A DNA stretch of 64,000 nucleotides, taken from positions 248,001-312,000 of the forward strand of contig CAWFMA010000003.1 in assembly GCA_963816855.1 (NCBI GenBank), in the 5' to 3' direction. Source of the stretch: DASTFP01 sp963816855. Lineage in GTDB: Bacteria > Verrucomicrobiota > Verrucomicrobiia > Chthoniobacterales > Terrimicrobiaceae. The position numbers and the translations under genes are program-made. Position 1 is the stretch's first letter. Each line of letters starts with the position of its first letter. Shown here one piece after another: positions 38,851-47,718 of the stretch. The notes under the pieces are model-generated. The model worked only from the letters and a program-made list of their open reading frames with translations. It was not told where the DNA came from and did not search any database.

Positions 38851-39210
38851 GTGCCGGACGCAATGGCGATTGTCGAGTTCCAAGGACAACTCCATCACCA
38901 GAAGTCATGTTTTGAAGGAAACGTTTGTCGACGCTTTTGTCCATTATTGGCATTCAAATCGCTTGCCTCGTTATATCAGAGTGAGGATAACGGACTGAGT
39001 AAGACGGACGAAACGAACCGTGTGAGGACTGTCTGCCTCTATTGTGGGGTGGGATGCGGAATGTTTCTGCATGTCTCTGGCGGCCGGGCCGTGAAATCGC
39101 AGGGAGACCCCGAGCATCCCGCCAACTATGGGAAACTCTGCACAAAGGGCGCAACGTGTGCTCAGACTTTGAACACCTCTGACCGGCTTAGTCAGGCTCT
39201 CCTGCGAACT
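38851..39210 (+). pseudogene. Molybdopterin oxidoreductase (assimilatory nitrate reductase type), N-terminal fragment
   Basis: The frame contains RTVCLYCGVGCGMFLHV and NYGKLCTKGATCAQTLN, the Cys-x2-Cys-x3-Cys...Cys [4Fe-4S] motif that opens Nas/Nar/Fdh-type molybdopterin enzymes. About 70 residues of the domain are present, then the sequence passes at about 39210 into the reverse strand of an unrelated FAD oxidoreductase gene. The rest of the enzyme (about 700 residues) is missing. Its position, divergent from mop and modA, suggests a former nitrate reductase-molybdate uptake unit. Nitrate specificity is inferred. Confidence 0.75.
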
Positions 39211-40056
39211 GTGCGAACGGAGCTCGACGCTGGCCGCGAGACTCCCGGCGATCCGCTTCAGCCACGCCGCTACGGTGGCGGCTTCCTCGATGGGATAAAA
39301 ATAGCTGCACCCATGCATCGCCTTGGGCAGGGTTTGCAGCTTGAGATGGTAGCGCGTGACGACGCCGAAAAGACCGGATCCGGCGCCGCGGGCCGCCCAG
39401 AAGTATTCCTGGTTCTCGGTTTTGCTGGCCGTGATCAATTTTCCCTCCGAGGTGACGAGTTCGATCGCTTCGACTCCCTCGCACCCGTGGCCCCGGACGC
39501 CTTGATTCCACGACATCCCGCCGCCGAGCAGATAACCGCTCAATTTCACCTGTGGGCAATGCCCGCTGGGATACGCCATGCCGAGGGGGTTGAGAGCTTG
39601 TTGCACATCCCGATTGCTGATAATCGGCTGTAGTACGGCCTTGCGAGCCTCTGGATCGATCGAGATGACCTTGTTCAGATTGCTGAGATCGATGAGCATT
39701 CCGCCGTTCCTTAAGGTGGGCTGGCACCAACTATGACCGCCGCCGCGAACGACCACCTTGAGCTTATTGGCGCGGGCAAAAAGAATGGCCGCTATGATAT
39801 CCTGCTCGTCATTCACACGAACGATCACTTGCGGAGCGCGGTCGGGAATCAAGCGGTTCCACAGAGTAGCGTGGAGCAGATCAGTGAAGTTGGTGTCTCC
39901 GGCGGCGGCGACCACGCCTGTGCAGGTTTTTTTCAGGGCATCGATATTCATCGGAGTTTCATTTACCAAAGCTTCGGCGCGCCCAGTTCCTAAAAGTACA
40001 CCGCCGGCTGTCGCAATGGAGCTTGTGACGAAGTGACGCTTGAGACCTCGTTTCAT
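39211..40056 (-). pseudogene. FAD-binding (berberine-bridge type) oxidoreductase, C-terminus lost
   Basis: The first 280 or so residues match a PCMH-type FAD oxidoreductase. There is a twin-Arg-free export-like leader (VTSSIATAGGVLLGTGRAEA), then PQVIVRVNDEQDIIAAILFA, VVRGGGHSWCQPTLRNGGML with the His that usually binds FAD covalently, GYLLGGGMSWNQGVRGHG and NQEYFWAARGAGSGLFGVVT. The substrate domain and C-terminal FAD-binding tail (about 180 residues) are missing. The open frame runs on to 38971, but that part is antisense to the nitrate-reductase fragment. Confidence 0.8.
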
Positions 40057-40200
40057 CGCTCATGATTTAATTCCCCTAAGGCACGCCGTCATCACGAGGG
40101 ATGGCCTCTGGGTGCCGATTTTGGCTGTCGCCGGCGAAGTGTTCCGAAGTCTTTGAAGTTCGTCAAGGGCCGCACGAAAGCCGCCGGATTTATTTCCGGC

Positions 40201-40813
40201 TTAGCCGGCTGGGATCAAGTAAGGATGGCGGTCCTTCTTGTTCTGCCGGGCTTCGCAAGCCCGGAGGGCGTCTTCCTGTTTGAAATCAGGGTAGCACTTG
40301 ATGGCTTTCTGCTCCTCCCATGGGAGTTTGAAGTCGATGTATTGGAACTCATCGTCGAAACCAGTCTTGCTGGTGTCCGAAAAAGACGCGTGCCGAAATA
40401 CACGCAGTCGATGCGCCCAGTAAATTGCGCTCATGCACATCGGGCGGGGAGCGCCGTTCACGTAGAGATCGCAGCCTTTGAGCATCTTCGCCCGTTCAGG
40501 AACGGGGTCGGTCGGGTAAACCTTCCGGCCGGGGAATCATCTCGCGAGCTCCGTCATAACTATCCTAGCTAAGAAGAGCCTTGGAATTAAGGCGGAGGCT
40601 GGCATCGATGATGGCGGTCACCTCGGCATGGTAAACCGGGATGCCAGTCAAAAGGACCCGGTTCTGTCCTCGGCCGATGATCTTGCCATCCTTGACGATG
40701 ACGGCACCAAACGGGCCGCCCCATCCTTTTTCGACGGACTCGATGGCCAGCCGGGTCGCCTCGTAGGCAAACTCTTTCTTATATTCGTGGCTTTCAATGT
40801 CTACGTTGCTCAT
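40201..40813 (-). pseudogene. Guanine/nucleoside deaminase, broken
   Basis: The N-terminal part (40813 to about 40570) reads YEATRLAIESVEKGWGGPFG, AVIVKDGKIIGRGQNRVLL and VYHAEVTAI, where HAE is the zinc/catalytic motif of cytidine-deaminase-fold enzymes. It stops at LLS*. The C-terminal part (40485-40201) in another frame reads KGCDLYVNGAPRPMCMSAIY, with the second zinc motif PxxC..M, then GFDDEFQYIDFKLPWEEQKA. The segment between has a deletion, and further small shifts occur near VFRHASF. The C-terminal FDDE...DFKLPW pattern points to guanine deaminase of the GuaD type. Confidence 0.8.
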
Positions 40814-41545
40814 GTGTTTGTTTGTGGTTGTGTTGGGTTTCTGCTGACGAACTGGTCTTTTGGCTGCCGCGGGGAAGATGGTCACGGTGCGCGTCCTGCA
40901 GGCGTTGGAAGCGGGTGTGGGCACTCGCGTACTCTCGGATGCCAGCAATGATGTGTTTGGTCATTGTTCCTTGGCATTCGTTCAGACGTTTGCCCCTTTA
41001 TTTATTGCGCAACAGACGCGCTTCCCAAAGCGTTCTGTGACCAGTGAACCATACTCTATTCTCAAATGGCCTGAGAGGTGGTCATCATCCTTTTCTTATC
41101 GGCATCTTACCGCTCAGAGCTGCCGCGCTTTATTACGCATGCAGAACGCTGCTACCGTGAATTTTGGGCCTTTCATTCGGTTGTGGCGCTTTCTGACCCC
41201 TGGAACCAATCGATTCCCCGTCCTCGCCCCTCCCTTGCATGAAGGGGTCGTTTGACGAAAGGGGAAATAAAGTACGCTAAGTCTCGGGTGGCGTTCTGAA
41301 TAGCCGGAATGACCTTTCTCGACGCGTTTGTTCTGCCACCACGAGTAATCGCCGGTCAGGTTGATGTGGTTCCAATGGACGGGCGCCACATGCTCGCTGC
41401 ATTTGATTTTCGCTTCACATGGGACTCTTGGGGGTTTTTGCATAACGCCCCGAAAATGTTCAATTTGGCTTTGAGGCACATCCTCGACAGCTCTGCGCTT
41501 TGGCGATAGCTTCGTTACCTTAAGGCCAGTATCAGGAGATCGAGT
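40814..41545. other. Gap without a supported gene
   Basis: Several overlapping short frames, none recognisable. A GGAG-type site just before 41546 belongs to the peroxiredoxin remnant. Confidence 0.35.
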
Positions 41546-41868
41546 ATGAGCATAGACGCACCCGATTGGTCGACGATTCCGGCACCGCAGGATGATGGTG
41601 CTGCCGGCATCTGGCTGGCGCGAAACTGCCGCTCATTCTGCTGGTAGCAACGGATGGATCTACGGTCGATCTTTTAAACCTGCGCGGCCGCACGGTTGTT
41701 TACGCTTATCCCCGCACTGGTGGCCCCGGTATCCAGTATGAGCCGGTCGAATCGCAAATCGTGGCGGACGATTCTTGCAGTGAGGCGATAAGGGCGCACC
41801 AGAGTTGCATCGAAATGCAAGAGCGGGTATTTCATCGAGAATGGTACCTCCAAGATCAGGAGTATTGA
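41546..41868 (+). pseudogene. Peroxiredoxin (AhpC/TSA) N-terminal remnant
   Basis: After an AGGAG and ATG (41546) the sequence reads MSIDAPDWSTIPAPQDDGAA. After a frame change it reads LLVATDGSTVDLLNLRGRTV, VYAYPRTGGPG, the start of a thiol peroxidase fold. The peroxidatic Cys region that should follow is missing and the rest is unrelated. The ribosome binding site is still recognisable. Confidence 0.6.
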
Positions 41869-41879
41869 TCGCAATGAAG

Positions 41880-42060
41880 TAGGGCGGACACAGACTTATG
41901 GCGTTCCAGCCAAAAAGAGAGAACGGTGACATCCACCGACGTCAACGCAAGGCTGACAGCCAGCCAGGGAATGCCCTTCAAGGCCATGCCACACTCCAGC
42001 ATCGCCCCCGAATAATGCGCCGAGGCCGTTGCCGAGATTGAATGCGTCAATGTTCAGGGT
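41880..42060 (-). pseudogene. MFS transporter C-terminal fragment
   Basis: One frame reads NIDAFNLGNGLGALFGGDAG and another WLAVSLALTSVDVTVLSFWL. Together these correspond to the last loop and helix of AraJ/sugar-efflux type MFS transporters (NxGNALGA..GG...LGLP..PWVAAALAL). At least one frameshift separates them, and the first ten helices are missing. Confidence 0.55.
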
Positions 42061-42180
42061 GGAGGCGAGATTCGGCCCGTTTGTGAGCCCCGTAGATCAG
42101 CGCGTTTGCAACAGCGGGGTATACGGGGGCAGCTACGATAAGACTCATAAGATCGTCCGCTCACCAGCTTACCAGGGTCT

Positions 42181-42930
42181 CTACGAGAAAGCCGTTCGTA
42201 AGAAATCTCTCACGAGACTCACTACACGCGGCAATGCGTAGATGTGCAAGAAGTGGCCGGATTCGGCGATTTGTTCGTAACGCAGGTGAGTCAGCAAACA
42301 AGATGCCTTCACAAGGTTGAAGCGCGGTTTCGCTGCTCCAATATAAAGGACAGGAGCGGTCACCTCGGAAAGAATGCGCGCCGGATCGAGAGCGCCGACC
42401 TGTTCCGGTAGAAAGCGCAAGACGGAATCCGGCGCGGCACACATGGTGCGGATAATTTCTTCACAACGCTCATTGCGCTCGGATGGCAGAAAAAAAGCTT
42501 CTCGCAAGGCCCCGGCTAACCGCACACGGAAATCAGTCTCATCGAGCCGTCTACGAATGATCGCGTGCCCGTCCAGCGCCTGATCCGTGGCGGGCAAGGG
42601 GCCATCAAGGTTTATGACCGCTCTCGGTCGTAGTCGTGCTGCGGTCAGAAGCGCAAGGATTCCACCCATGCTATGTCCAAGCAGGATAGGATTCTGGAGT
42701 CCGCGGTTCTCGACAAAATCGGCGATCCAGCCGGAGTAGGTCCCAAAGCTCGGCGTGAAAGATTCCAGTGGGGTCGCGCCGTGCCCGGGAAGGTCCGGCC
42801 GGAAGACGCGAAAATCTGGATCGAGGGCGCGGGCTAGTCCGGCAAATTGCCCACCATGGCATCCCCAGCCGTGGATGCAAATCAGCGCGATTGCGCCCGT
42901 TCCGGAAACCTCGCAGTGCATGGATTGCAT
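42181..42930 (-). CDS. Alpha/beta hydrolase
   Basis: A complete 249-residue alpha/beta-hydrolase. The oxyanion-hole motif is CIHGWGCHGG (18-27), the nucleophile Ser87 lies in the elbow LLGHSMGG and the catalytic His in AESGHFLHI. An acid is expected near TAPVLYIGAAKPRF, where the usual Asp is not obvious, so the triad acid should be checked. Start ATG 42930. The overall pattern resembles BioH or small esterases, but the substrate cannot be told. It is intact among pseudogenes. Confidence 0.85.
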   Translation of the reverse strand: MQSMHCEVSGTGAIALICIHGWGCHGGQFAGLARALDPDFRVFRPDLPGHGATPLESFTPSFGTYSGWIADFVENRGLQNPILLGHSMGGILALLTAARLRPRAVINLDGPLPATDQALDGHAIIRRRLDETDFRVRLAGALREAFFLPSERNERCEEIIRTMCAAPDSVLRFLPEQVGALDPARILSEVTAPVLYIGAAKPRFNLVKASCLLTHLRYEQIAESGHFLHIYALPRVVSLVRDFLRTAFS

Positions 42931-43239
42931 TATGGAATGATTGAGTTGAAATCGCCACTACTGAGGACAGTCGAACGACCCTATAAGGAGGATAATCCAG
43001 GGGACTATTGGGCCACAGTTCAAGAAACAGAATATTACGGAGGTTTAAATGGTCAGCGTCGAGGGGCGGGCAATCTGGAAGCACCGAAAAACCGAGAATT
43101 TTGACGTCGTCCGCTCCACTCGGCGGCAAACATGTAACGCGTTGCCACAGGCACACCCTGAAGTCGCTACGCGGTCAACGGACAAAGAGTGAGCGCCCCT
43201 AATACGGGATTTGCTAAAGGTGCGTCCGCGATTTTTTGT

Positions 43240-43633
43240 GGCACGCATCGTCCAGAGTGTCTGCGGGATGCGACAAGCGCGCATTTTATTTTGGCCCTGG
43301 CATTTTCGCCTCAGGGATGTGAGGGGGTCCTTCAAGTCGCCGCAATTGCCCAATTCGCACGTCCACGTGGGAGATATGTTCATCCAACACCGCATTGACC
43401 GAACCGCAATCGCGGTCGGACTTATCCATAAGGATAAGCAAGGTATGAACCTCCTCTGGAGACATATCGAAGCGCACGACAATTAAGTACGAACAGGAGC
43501 CGTCGCAGGTGTTCGACCCGTAGAGACGGTAGTCATTCACGCCGGGCGACGCTTTGGGTAAAAGGCCCCCTTTTCGTAATAGCAGATGTTTCAACGGACA
43601 CTGTGCCGTCGCCGCGAGTTCTCCAATCCTCAT
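43240..43633 (-). pseudogene. MerR-family metal regulator (CadR/PbrR-like), several frameshifts
   Basis: From ATG 43633 the sequence reads MRIGELAATAQCPLKHLLLR and GLLPKASPGVNDYRLYG, the MerR winged helix. After frame changes it continues DMSPEEVHTLLILMDKSDRD, CGSVNAVLDEHISHVDVRIG and, in another frame, LTSLRRKCQGQNKMRACRI. The Cys of DCGSVN and the C-terminal Cys residues correspond to the metal-binding Cys of CadR/PbrR-type sensors of Cd/Pb. Small deletions make it non-functional. Confidence 0.75.
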
Positions 43634-44106
43634 AGCTTCCGTTTTCTGTTTTCAGCTATTGGCCCTGTAACTGCTTCAGGGTGTTGCGAAGAAATTATAT
43701 CAGGTCTTGCTCTGGCCAACATTACTGTCAAAGAACTCGGACGCCTGTCATTCCGGTCGAAGCCCGCGAGGCAATCTTTCGCATCAACTGGATGGATTGA
43801 TCCGGCAAAGTCGCTGGTATCGAGCGCGCACTGAAGCCCGTGGGTGGTGTTGCTGGGGAGCTCAAAGGGTAGCTTTTCTCCGCGGTGCTTTCGGAAGTTC
43901 TCATTGCACGCTGGGCTTCCCACATCTTGGAAAGATTCTGCGATGACCCCAGATGGCCAAAAAGCTACTTTCGATTGCTACGGGTTGGGCGTTCGCCCAG
44001 CACATGCTTATTGGCTATCGCTGCTTCCCTTGTGTAGCCCCAACAGGGTAAAAGGTCGGCTGGTTGCATATTGGCGGAGGGGTCTAGGAGAGGCAGGCTC
44101 AGAGTG

Positions 44107-44124
44107 CAATAATAATCATTATTG
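44107..44124. promoter_or_regulatory. AT-rich palindrome resembling a Fur box
   Basis: CAATAAT-AATC-ATTATTG is a perfect 7-bp inverted repeat close in form to the Fur consensus (GATAATGATAATCATTATC). No intact gene starts next to it; vapC ends about 80 bp away on the other strand. It may have served a lost gene in the 43634-44204 gap, in which I see no coding sequence. Confidence 0.3.
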
Positions 44125-44204
44125 TTCCCAAAGTCGAACTACAGAGAAAAGAAGTAATATTATTGTGCGCTGCGGTGTTTCGAATTTAACCAGGGTGTTT
44201 TGAG

Positions 44205-44603
44205 TCATGGGACGACCACTGACACGCTCGTAAAGTGCCTGGCATTGCGGGTGATAAGCCCTTGAAAACGTTGAGCGAACGCCTCGATTAGCACGTCGGC
44301 GACTGGCCGCTTACTTGCGAGACCGGAGCGCTTCTTCTCTACGTGATCGGCCCAAAGGCGATGAGCATTCCGAGTGTCTTGGCGGCTCCAAGGCTCTAGC
44401 CATTGCACCCCTACCCTCTGGAAAAACTCCTCCTGCAGAGTAAAATCACCGGTAAACTCGGGCGCCAGCTCAATGTAGGTAATTGGACAGAGGACCAAGC
44501 CCTCTGGCAGATGTCGGACCAGGCACTTGGCGGCAGGGAGCCCAAACTGCGGATCGTTCTGACGAATATCGACCAATACAGATGTATCAACGACCCAAGC
44601 CAC
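44205..44603 (-). CDS. vapC: VapC-type PIN-domain toxin
   Basis: A 132-residue PIN-domain ribonuclease. Acidic active-site residues are Asp6 (VVDTSVL), Glu45 (ITYIELAPE) and Asp103 (PVADVLIEAFA); the fourth position, usually Asp in TRD..HF, is Asn120 in LITRNARHF. It starts with GTG directly after the vapB stop, with no gap, the classic toxin-antitoxin coupling. Such toxins cut tRNA or rRNA when the antitoxin is degraded. The pair is intact inside heavily decayed DNA. Confidence 0.9.
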   Translation of the reverse strand: MAWVVDTSVLVDIRQNDPQFGLPAAKCLVRHLPEGLVLCPITYIELAPEFTGDFTLQEEFFQRVGVQWLEPWSRQDTRNAHRLWADHVEKKRSGLASKRPVADVLIEAFAQRFQGLITRNARHFTSVSVVVP

Positions 44604-44855
44604 CTATTCCTCCTCGCCTTCCCGCAGTTCCGCAAGCACCTCGTCAGAGCGGCGCTGGGGAAGACCGTGCTCCTTGGCGAAATTCAAAGCTCCCATCGGA
44701 TCGGGTTTAATGACCGCCCGCGGTTGGATCAGGATCCGACACTCCGTGGCGGAGACTTTCTCCCAAAGAATGGTTTGACCTGGGCTCAGATGCATGTCGC
44801 GCCGCAGTTCGGCAGGAATGGACACTTGCCCGCGTTCGGTAATGGTCGTTTTCAC
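44604..44855 (-). CDS. vapB: AbrB-type antitoxin
   Basis: An 83-residue protein. The N-terminal SpoVT/AbrB DNA-binding domain reads MKTTITERGQVSIPAELRRD with LSPGQTILWEKV. The C-terminal half (about 50-83), acidic and likely unfolded alone (RRSDEVLAELREGEEE), would wrap around the PIN toxin encoded next. It should autoregulate the operon by binding near its promoter at 44860-44900. Confidence 0.9.
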   Translation of the reverse strand: MKTTITERGQVSIPAELRRDMHLSPGQTILWEKVSATECRILIQPRAVIKPDPMGALNFAKEHGLPQRRSDEVLAELREGEEE

Positions 44856-44999
44856 ATGACACTTGTATCATGTGATCAGCTGGCACACAATTACAGAAAT
44901 ATCGTTTAAATGTTGGGCCTACTTGACCGGCAGTACGCAAGAACCAAACCGATCGCGCGTGAAGGGGAGGAAAGTGCCGTGAGGGAGGACTCGCTATGC

Positions 45000-45455
45000 G
45001 CAGGTTGGGGTTCCGCTCCCGAAGCGGAAAATCGTATGTTGGGGGGGTTTTGCATAACTCATCCAGGATTTGCGGCGCACCTGTCGGGACAACGACACGA
45101 CCCTTGCTTTCCTTTGACTGCTTGCCATAAGGTCCGGCAACGACATTCGTTCGGCTCGGCTTCGCTCCTTCCCCCGTGGGCCACCAAGGCTCGGGCGAAG
45201 TCTTCCAGAGCCCGAGCGCAACTGGCCTTCAACGATCAAGAGAAGTTCATGAGTTTGCGCGTCGGGCACATTAGTCACGTAACGATGGCCTCGCCGGGCA
45301 CTGGTCTCGTCAACCGAGATCGCTCGCACCATCGCCCACGAGTTTCTTGACCTGGGCCGCTTCAACGTAATGGGCCGCCACACGCCAGAGCCGAGTGTCG
45401 TGCTCCCCGAGAGTGTCAGCCACCGCCGCCATCGCCATTTGATGACCTTCGGTCA
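45000..45455 (-). pseudogene. ISL3-family transposase fragment
   Basis: The minus strand reads ADTLGEHDTRLWRVAAHYVE, then in a second frame AISVDETSARRGHRYVTNV, DAQTHELLLIVEG. DTRLWR and the DETS-RRGH-YVT motif (catalytic Asp) are diagnostic for ISL3 transposases. The zinc-finger N-terminus and the C-terminal half are missing. The upstream end meets the 41-bp palindromic repeat at 45460-45500, as if the repeat had inserted there. Confidence 0.8.
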
Positions 45456-45459
45456 CCTA

Positions 45460-45500
45460 CGGGCTGCCTGCGGCAGTCTATCTCCGCTTCGCTCCGGTTC
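45460..45500 (-). repeat. 41-bp palindromic repeat, copy A (at an ISL3 transposase remnant)
   Basis: Identical to the reverse complement of 51879-51919 except for one base. It contains the small hairpin CTGCC-TGC-GGCAG followed by CTCCGCTTCGCTCCGG. The flank at 45441-45458 adds another hairpin, TGACC-TTC-GGTCA. Confidence 0.75.
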
Positions 45501-45754
45501 CCGGCACAAGAGCATCGCCAGTTGCCTCAAAAAGAAGGGAGAAACCGCTGCCGTCCCGGGCCCAGGGGTACCGCCACGCTCAAGACTCGTCTTCCGGGCA
45601 ATTGTTGCGCGGCACCCGCGCTTCCAAGAGGCACTCGTACTGGAAGAAGTTCAGATGCCTCCATCGCTTGATGCTGGTGTCATGCGTCGGACAAAGCTTG
45701 AGTTATCTCGGGGGATGCTTGTGAGTCCGTACCCTGAGCCTCGGCGAGGGGCGT

Positions 45755-46030
45755 ATGGTGATCGATTTCAAAAACCTGATTGTTGGAAGGCATCAAACTA
45801 AAGTTGTATTTTTGTGGAACCCTAAAAACGGTGTATCCATGCTTGGGGCGTATCGAGGTATCGAAGACGGAATCAAAGCAATCCTCGCCGGAGAAATAAC
45901 GCCCGCACAGCGTGTTATTCTCGAAGAGTTCCGGTCAATCGCCGGCAAGAGCAATTGGGACTTCACGACTCTCCAGCAATCGCTCGTATCGCCTAATCGA
46001 GAGCTCACAATTGGCAGTTATTACGGGTGA
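45755..46030 (+). CDS. Hypothetical protein
   Basis: A 91-residue protein with ATG 45755 and a GAGGGG-type site 7-8 bp upstream. The sequence (MVIDFKNLIVGRHQTKVVFL ... GVSMLGAYRGIEDGIKAILA, RVILEEFRSIAGKSNWDFTT) looks like a compact alpha/beta protein. No family recognised, no signal peptide. It is the only clean frame between the ISL3 remnant and the TPR fragment. Confidence 0.5.
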   Translation: MVIDFKNLIVGRHQTKVVFLWNPKNGVSMLGAYRGIEDGIKAILAGEITPAQRVILEEFRSIAGKSNWDFTTLQQSLVSPNRELTIGSYYG

Positions 46031-46049
46031 CTTGATAAGGTCGGAGAAG

Positions 46050-46530
46050 CTACGCTAATCGGCCGATCCAATCCCATAACGGCTTCAGATACTCGTCGTC
46101 TAGCGCCAATAGCCGAACGTCTTTTTCGAGCTCGACGGCGTGGCGCAGGTGAACTTTTGCTTCCTCAAATCTGCCGGTGACGCTCGCATAGCAGGCAAGG
46201 TTGAATGCGATCCCGGCAACCATTCTGCTGCCATCGCAAACGCTACACTCGAAGGCTTCGGCGTCCGCGACACCATCGATCCGTCTGATCGGATACGCGA
46301 GATTGATCCACCAAACCTGGTTTTGAGGATTAACCTTCACAAGGTGGCTGGCAACCGCCGCGGCCATGTCCCATTTCTTGGCCGCCATGTAGAGAACAAC
46401 GCGTGTGCCAAGAACCTCATTTCGGGTCTTATCCTCTGGCGCGATCTCTTCAAGGACCATCGCGGCATCGTCGAGCATTCCCAGCTCCACGTAAGCACTG
46501 GAACGACAATCCTCCTTAACCGCGTGGGAA
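46050..46530 (-). pseudogene. TPR-repeat protein, N-terminally truncated
   Basis: The minus strand reads VELGMLDDAAMVLEEIAPED, YMAAKKWDMAAAVASHLVKV, QVWWINLAYPIRRIDGVADA, then IAFNLACYASVTGRFEEAKVHL and ends LDDEYLKPLWDWIGRLA, the usual end of this small TPR family. A frame irregularity lies near AFECSVCDGSRM. The start is lost: upstream of about 46530 the DNA is an integrase remnant on the other strand. TPR proteins mediate protein contacts; the partner is unknown. Confidence 0.65.
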
Positions 46531-46534
46531 AAAG

Positions 46535-46657
46535 GATTTGCGGGAGATCCAGAAACTGCTCCGCCACAAGGATATCCGCACCACGGTGCGCTACACCCAC
46601 GTTGGCTATGAGCAAACCCGGCAGACGGCCGAAGCTCTGAGTCGCGCTTTGGAGTGA
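46535..46657 (+). pseudogene. Tyrosine recombinase C-terminal remnant
   Basis: Forty codons read DLREIQKLLRHKDIRTTVRY, THVGYEQTRQTAEALSRALE and a stop. LLRHKDIRTT..YTHV is the last active-site box of tyrosine recombinases, with the His and the nucleophile Tyr in RYTHV. Everything before is missing. It marks a former integrative element or cassette system ending here. Confidence 0.8.
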
Positions 46658-46863
46658 AGGCGAGGGGAATTTCCTTCGCAAGATTGCGTTGCCGGCTGCA
46701 GCGTGCGCGCGGAAATGTTCGGCCTAATCGCAGCGTGCTTGTGTTACCCCTTCTTGGATCTTGACGATGTCCGCATTCTGCCAAGGGGAAGCCCTACGTG
46801 ATCTTCACGATGACGATCGGAGTCAAGCAGGGCTCGGCAAGGCAGGAATTCGGTTAAATGGGA

Positions 46864-47610
46864 TTAGCGAAGACCGCCGCTCGCCAGAATTTGCTCGCCG
46901 GTAAGCCATGCGGAGTCGTCCGAAGCAAGGAATACCGCGATAGAGGCGATATCACCAGCCTGGCCGACGCGTCCAAGCGGGGTTTGGGCGATCGTTCCCG
47001 TTTCAAAGTCGGAACCGATGACGCCGGCACTGTGCGTTCCTTCGGTCTCGACCATGCCTGGATTCAGCGCGTTGACACGGATCTTTTTCGGGCCGAGTTC
47101 ACGAGAGAGCACACCGGTGATGGCGTCGACTGCGCCCTTTGTGCCACTGTAAACCGAACTACCTGGAGGTGTTATGCGGCTAGCGACCGAACCAATATTG
47201 ATAATGCTGCCCCCCTCGCCGAGGTGCTTCACTGCGGCCTGCGTGATGAGAATGAGGCCGAGCACGTTAATGTTGAACATCCTGTGGAACTGCTCTTCGG
47301 TCACCGCTTCGATCGGCACGAACTCGTAGACCCCCGAATTGTTGACGAGGATGTCCAGACGACCAAAGCTCTTGATGGCGGCGTCGATGATACCTTGGGC
47401 CTCCGCGGCCTTGGAGACATCGCCATGCACGGCAACCGCTTTGCCGCCGGCGTCCGAGATGGCAGCGACAAGGGCGTCCGCGCCTGCTTTGCTTGAAGCG
47501 TAGTTGACAACGACGGAGGCGCCTTCTGCGGCGAGTGACTTGGCGATGGCGGCTCCGATGCCCTTGGAGGCTCCTGTTACGACTGCTACCCTACCTGTAA
47601 GTTTGCTCAT
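46864..47610 (-). CDS. Short-chain dehydrogenase/reductase (FabG-like)
   Basis: A complete 248-residue classical SDR. The cofactor motif is TGASKGIG (12-19), then LVNNSG, the catalytic Ser141 in NIGSVAS, and Tyr154/Lys158 in SSVYSGTKG. It uses NAD(P)H to oxidise or reduce alcohols or ketones; the substrate is unknown. Many similar proteins are annotated glucose 1-dehydrogenase or FabG-like oxidoreductase. ATG 47610 is chosen since the fold starts there. It is divergent from an ArsR-type regulator gene 108 bp away, with a dyad between them, so it is probably the regulator's target. Confidence 0.92.
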   Translation of the reverse strand: MSKLTGRVAVVTGASKGIGAAIAKSLAAEGASVVVNYASSKAGADALVAAISDAGGKAVAVHGDVSKAAEAQGIIDAAIKSFGRLDILVNNSGVYEFVPIEAVTEEQFHRMFNINVLGLILITQAAVKHLGEGGSIINIGSVASRITPPGSSVYSGTKGAVDAITGVLSRELGPKKIRVNALNPGMVETEGTHSAGVIGSDFETGTIAQTPLGRVGQAGDIASIAVFLASDDSAWLTGEQILASGGLR

Positions 47611-47656
47611 GTGTAGTATTCTTGTTGGTGTTGAATTGAGATGGGATTTGTAACGG

Positions 47657-47693
47657 TTCAATAGTTCTGAACTTAAGAATCATTGAACTATTG
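47657..47693. promoter_or_regulatory. Operator-like dyad between the SDR and ArsR genes
   Basis: CAATAGTTC (47659-47667) and GAACTATTG (47685-47693) form a perfect 9-bp inverted repeat; the left arm extends as TTCAATAGTTCTGAAC, which is itself partly palindromic. It lies between two divergent genes, 47 bp from the SDR start and 26 bp from the ArsR start. An ArsR dimer binding here would control both. Confidence 0.7.
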
Positions 47694-47718
47694 TCAAGTG
47701 ATGGTATCATAGAAATTA

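Noticed and set aside
38971..39210. C-terminal 80 codons of the FAD oxidoreductase frame
   Set aside because: This part is exactly antisense to the Cys motif of the molybdopterin enzyme; the true protein ends at the junction.
44107..44124. Fur box as an active operator
   Set aside because: No intact promoter or iron gene beside it; kept only as a low-confidence site.
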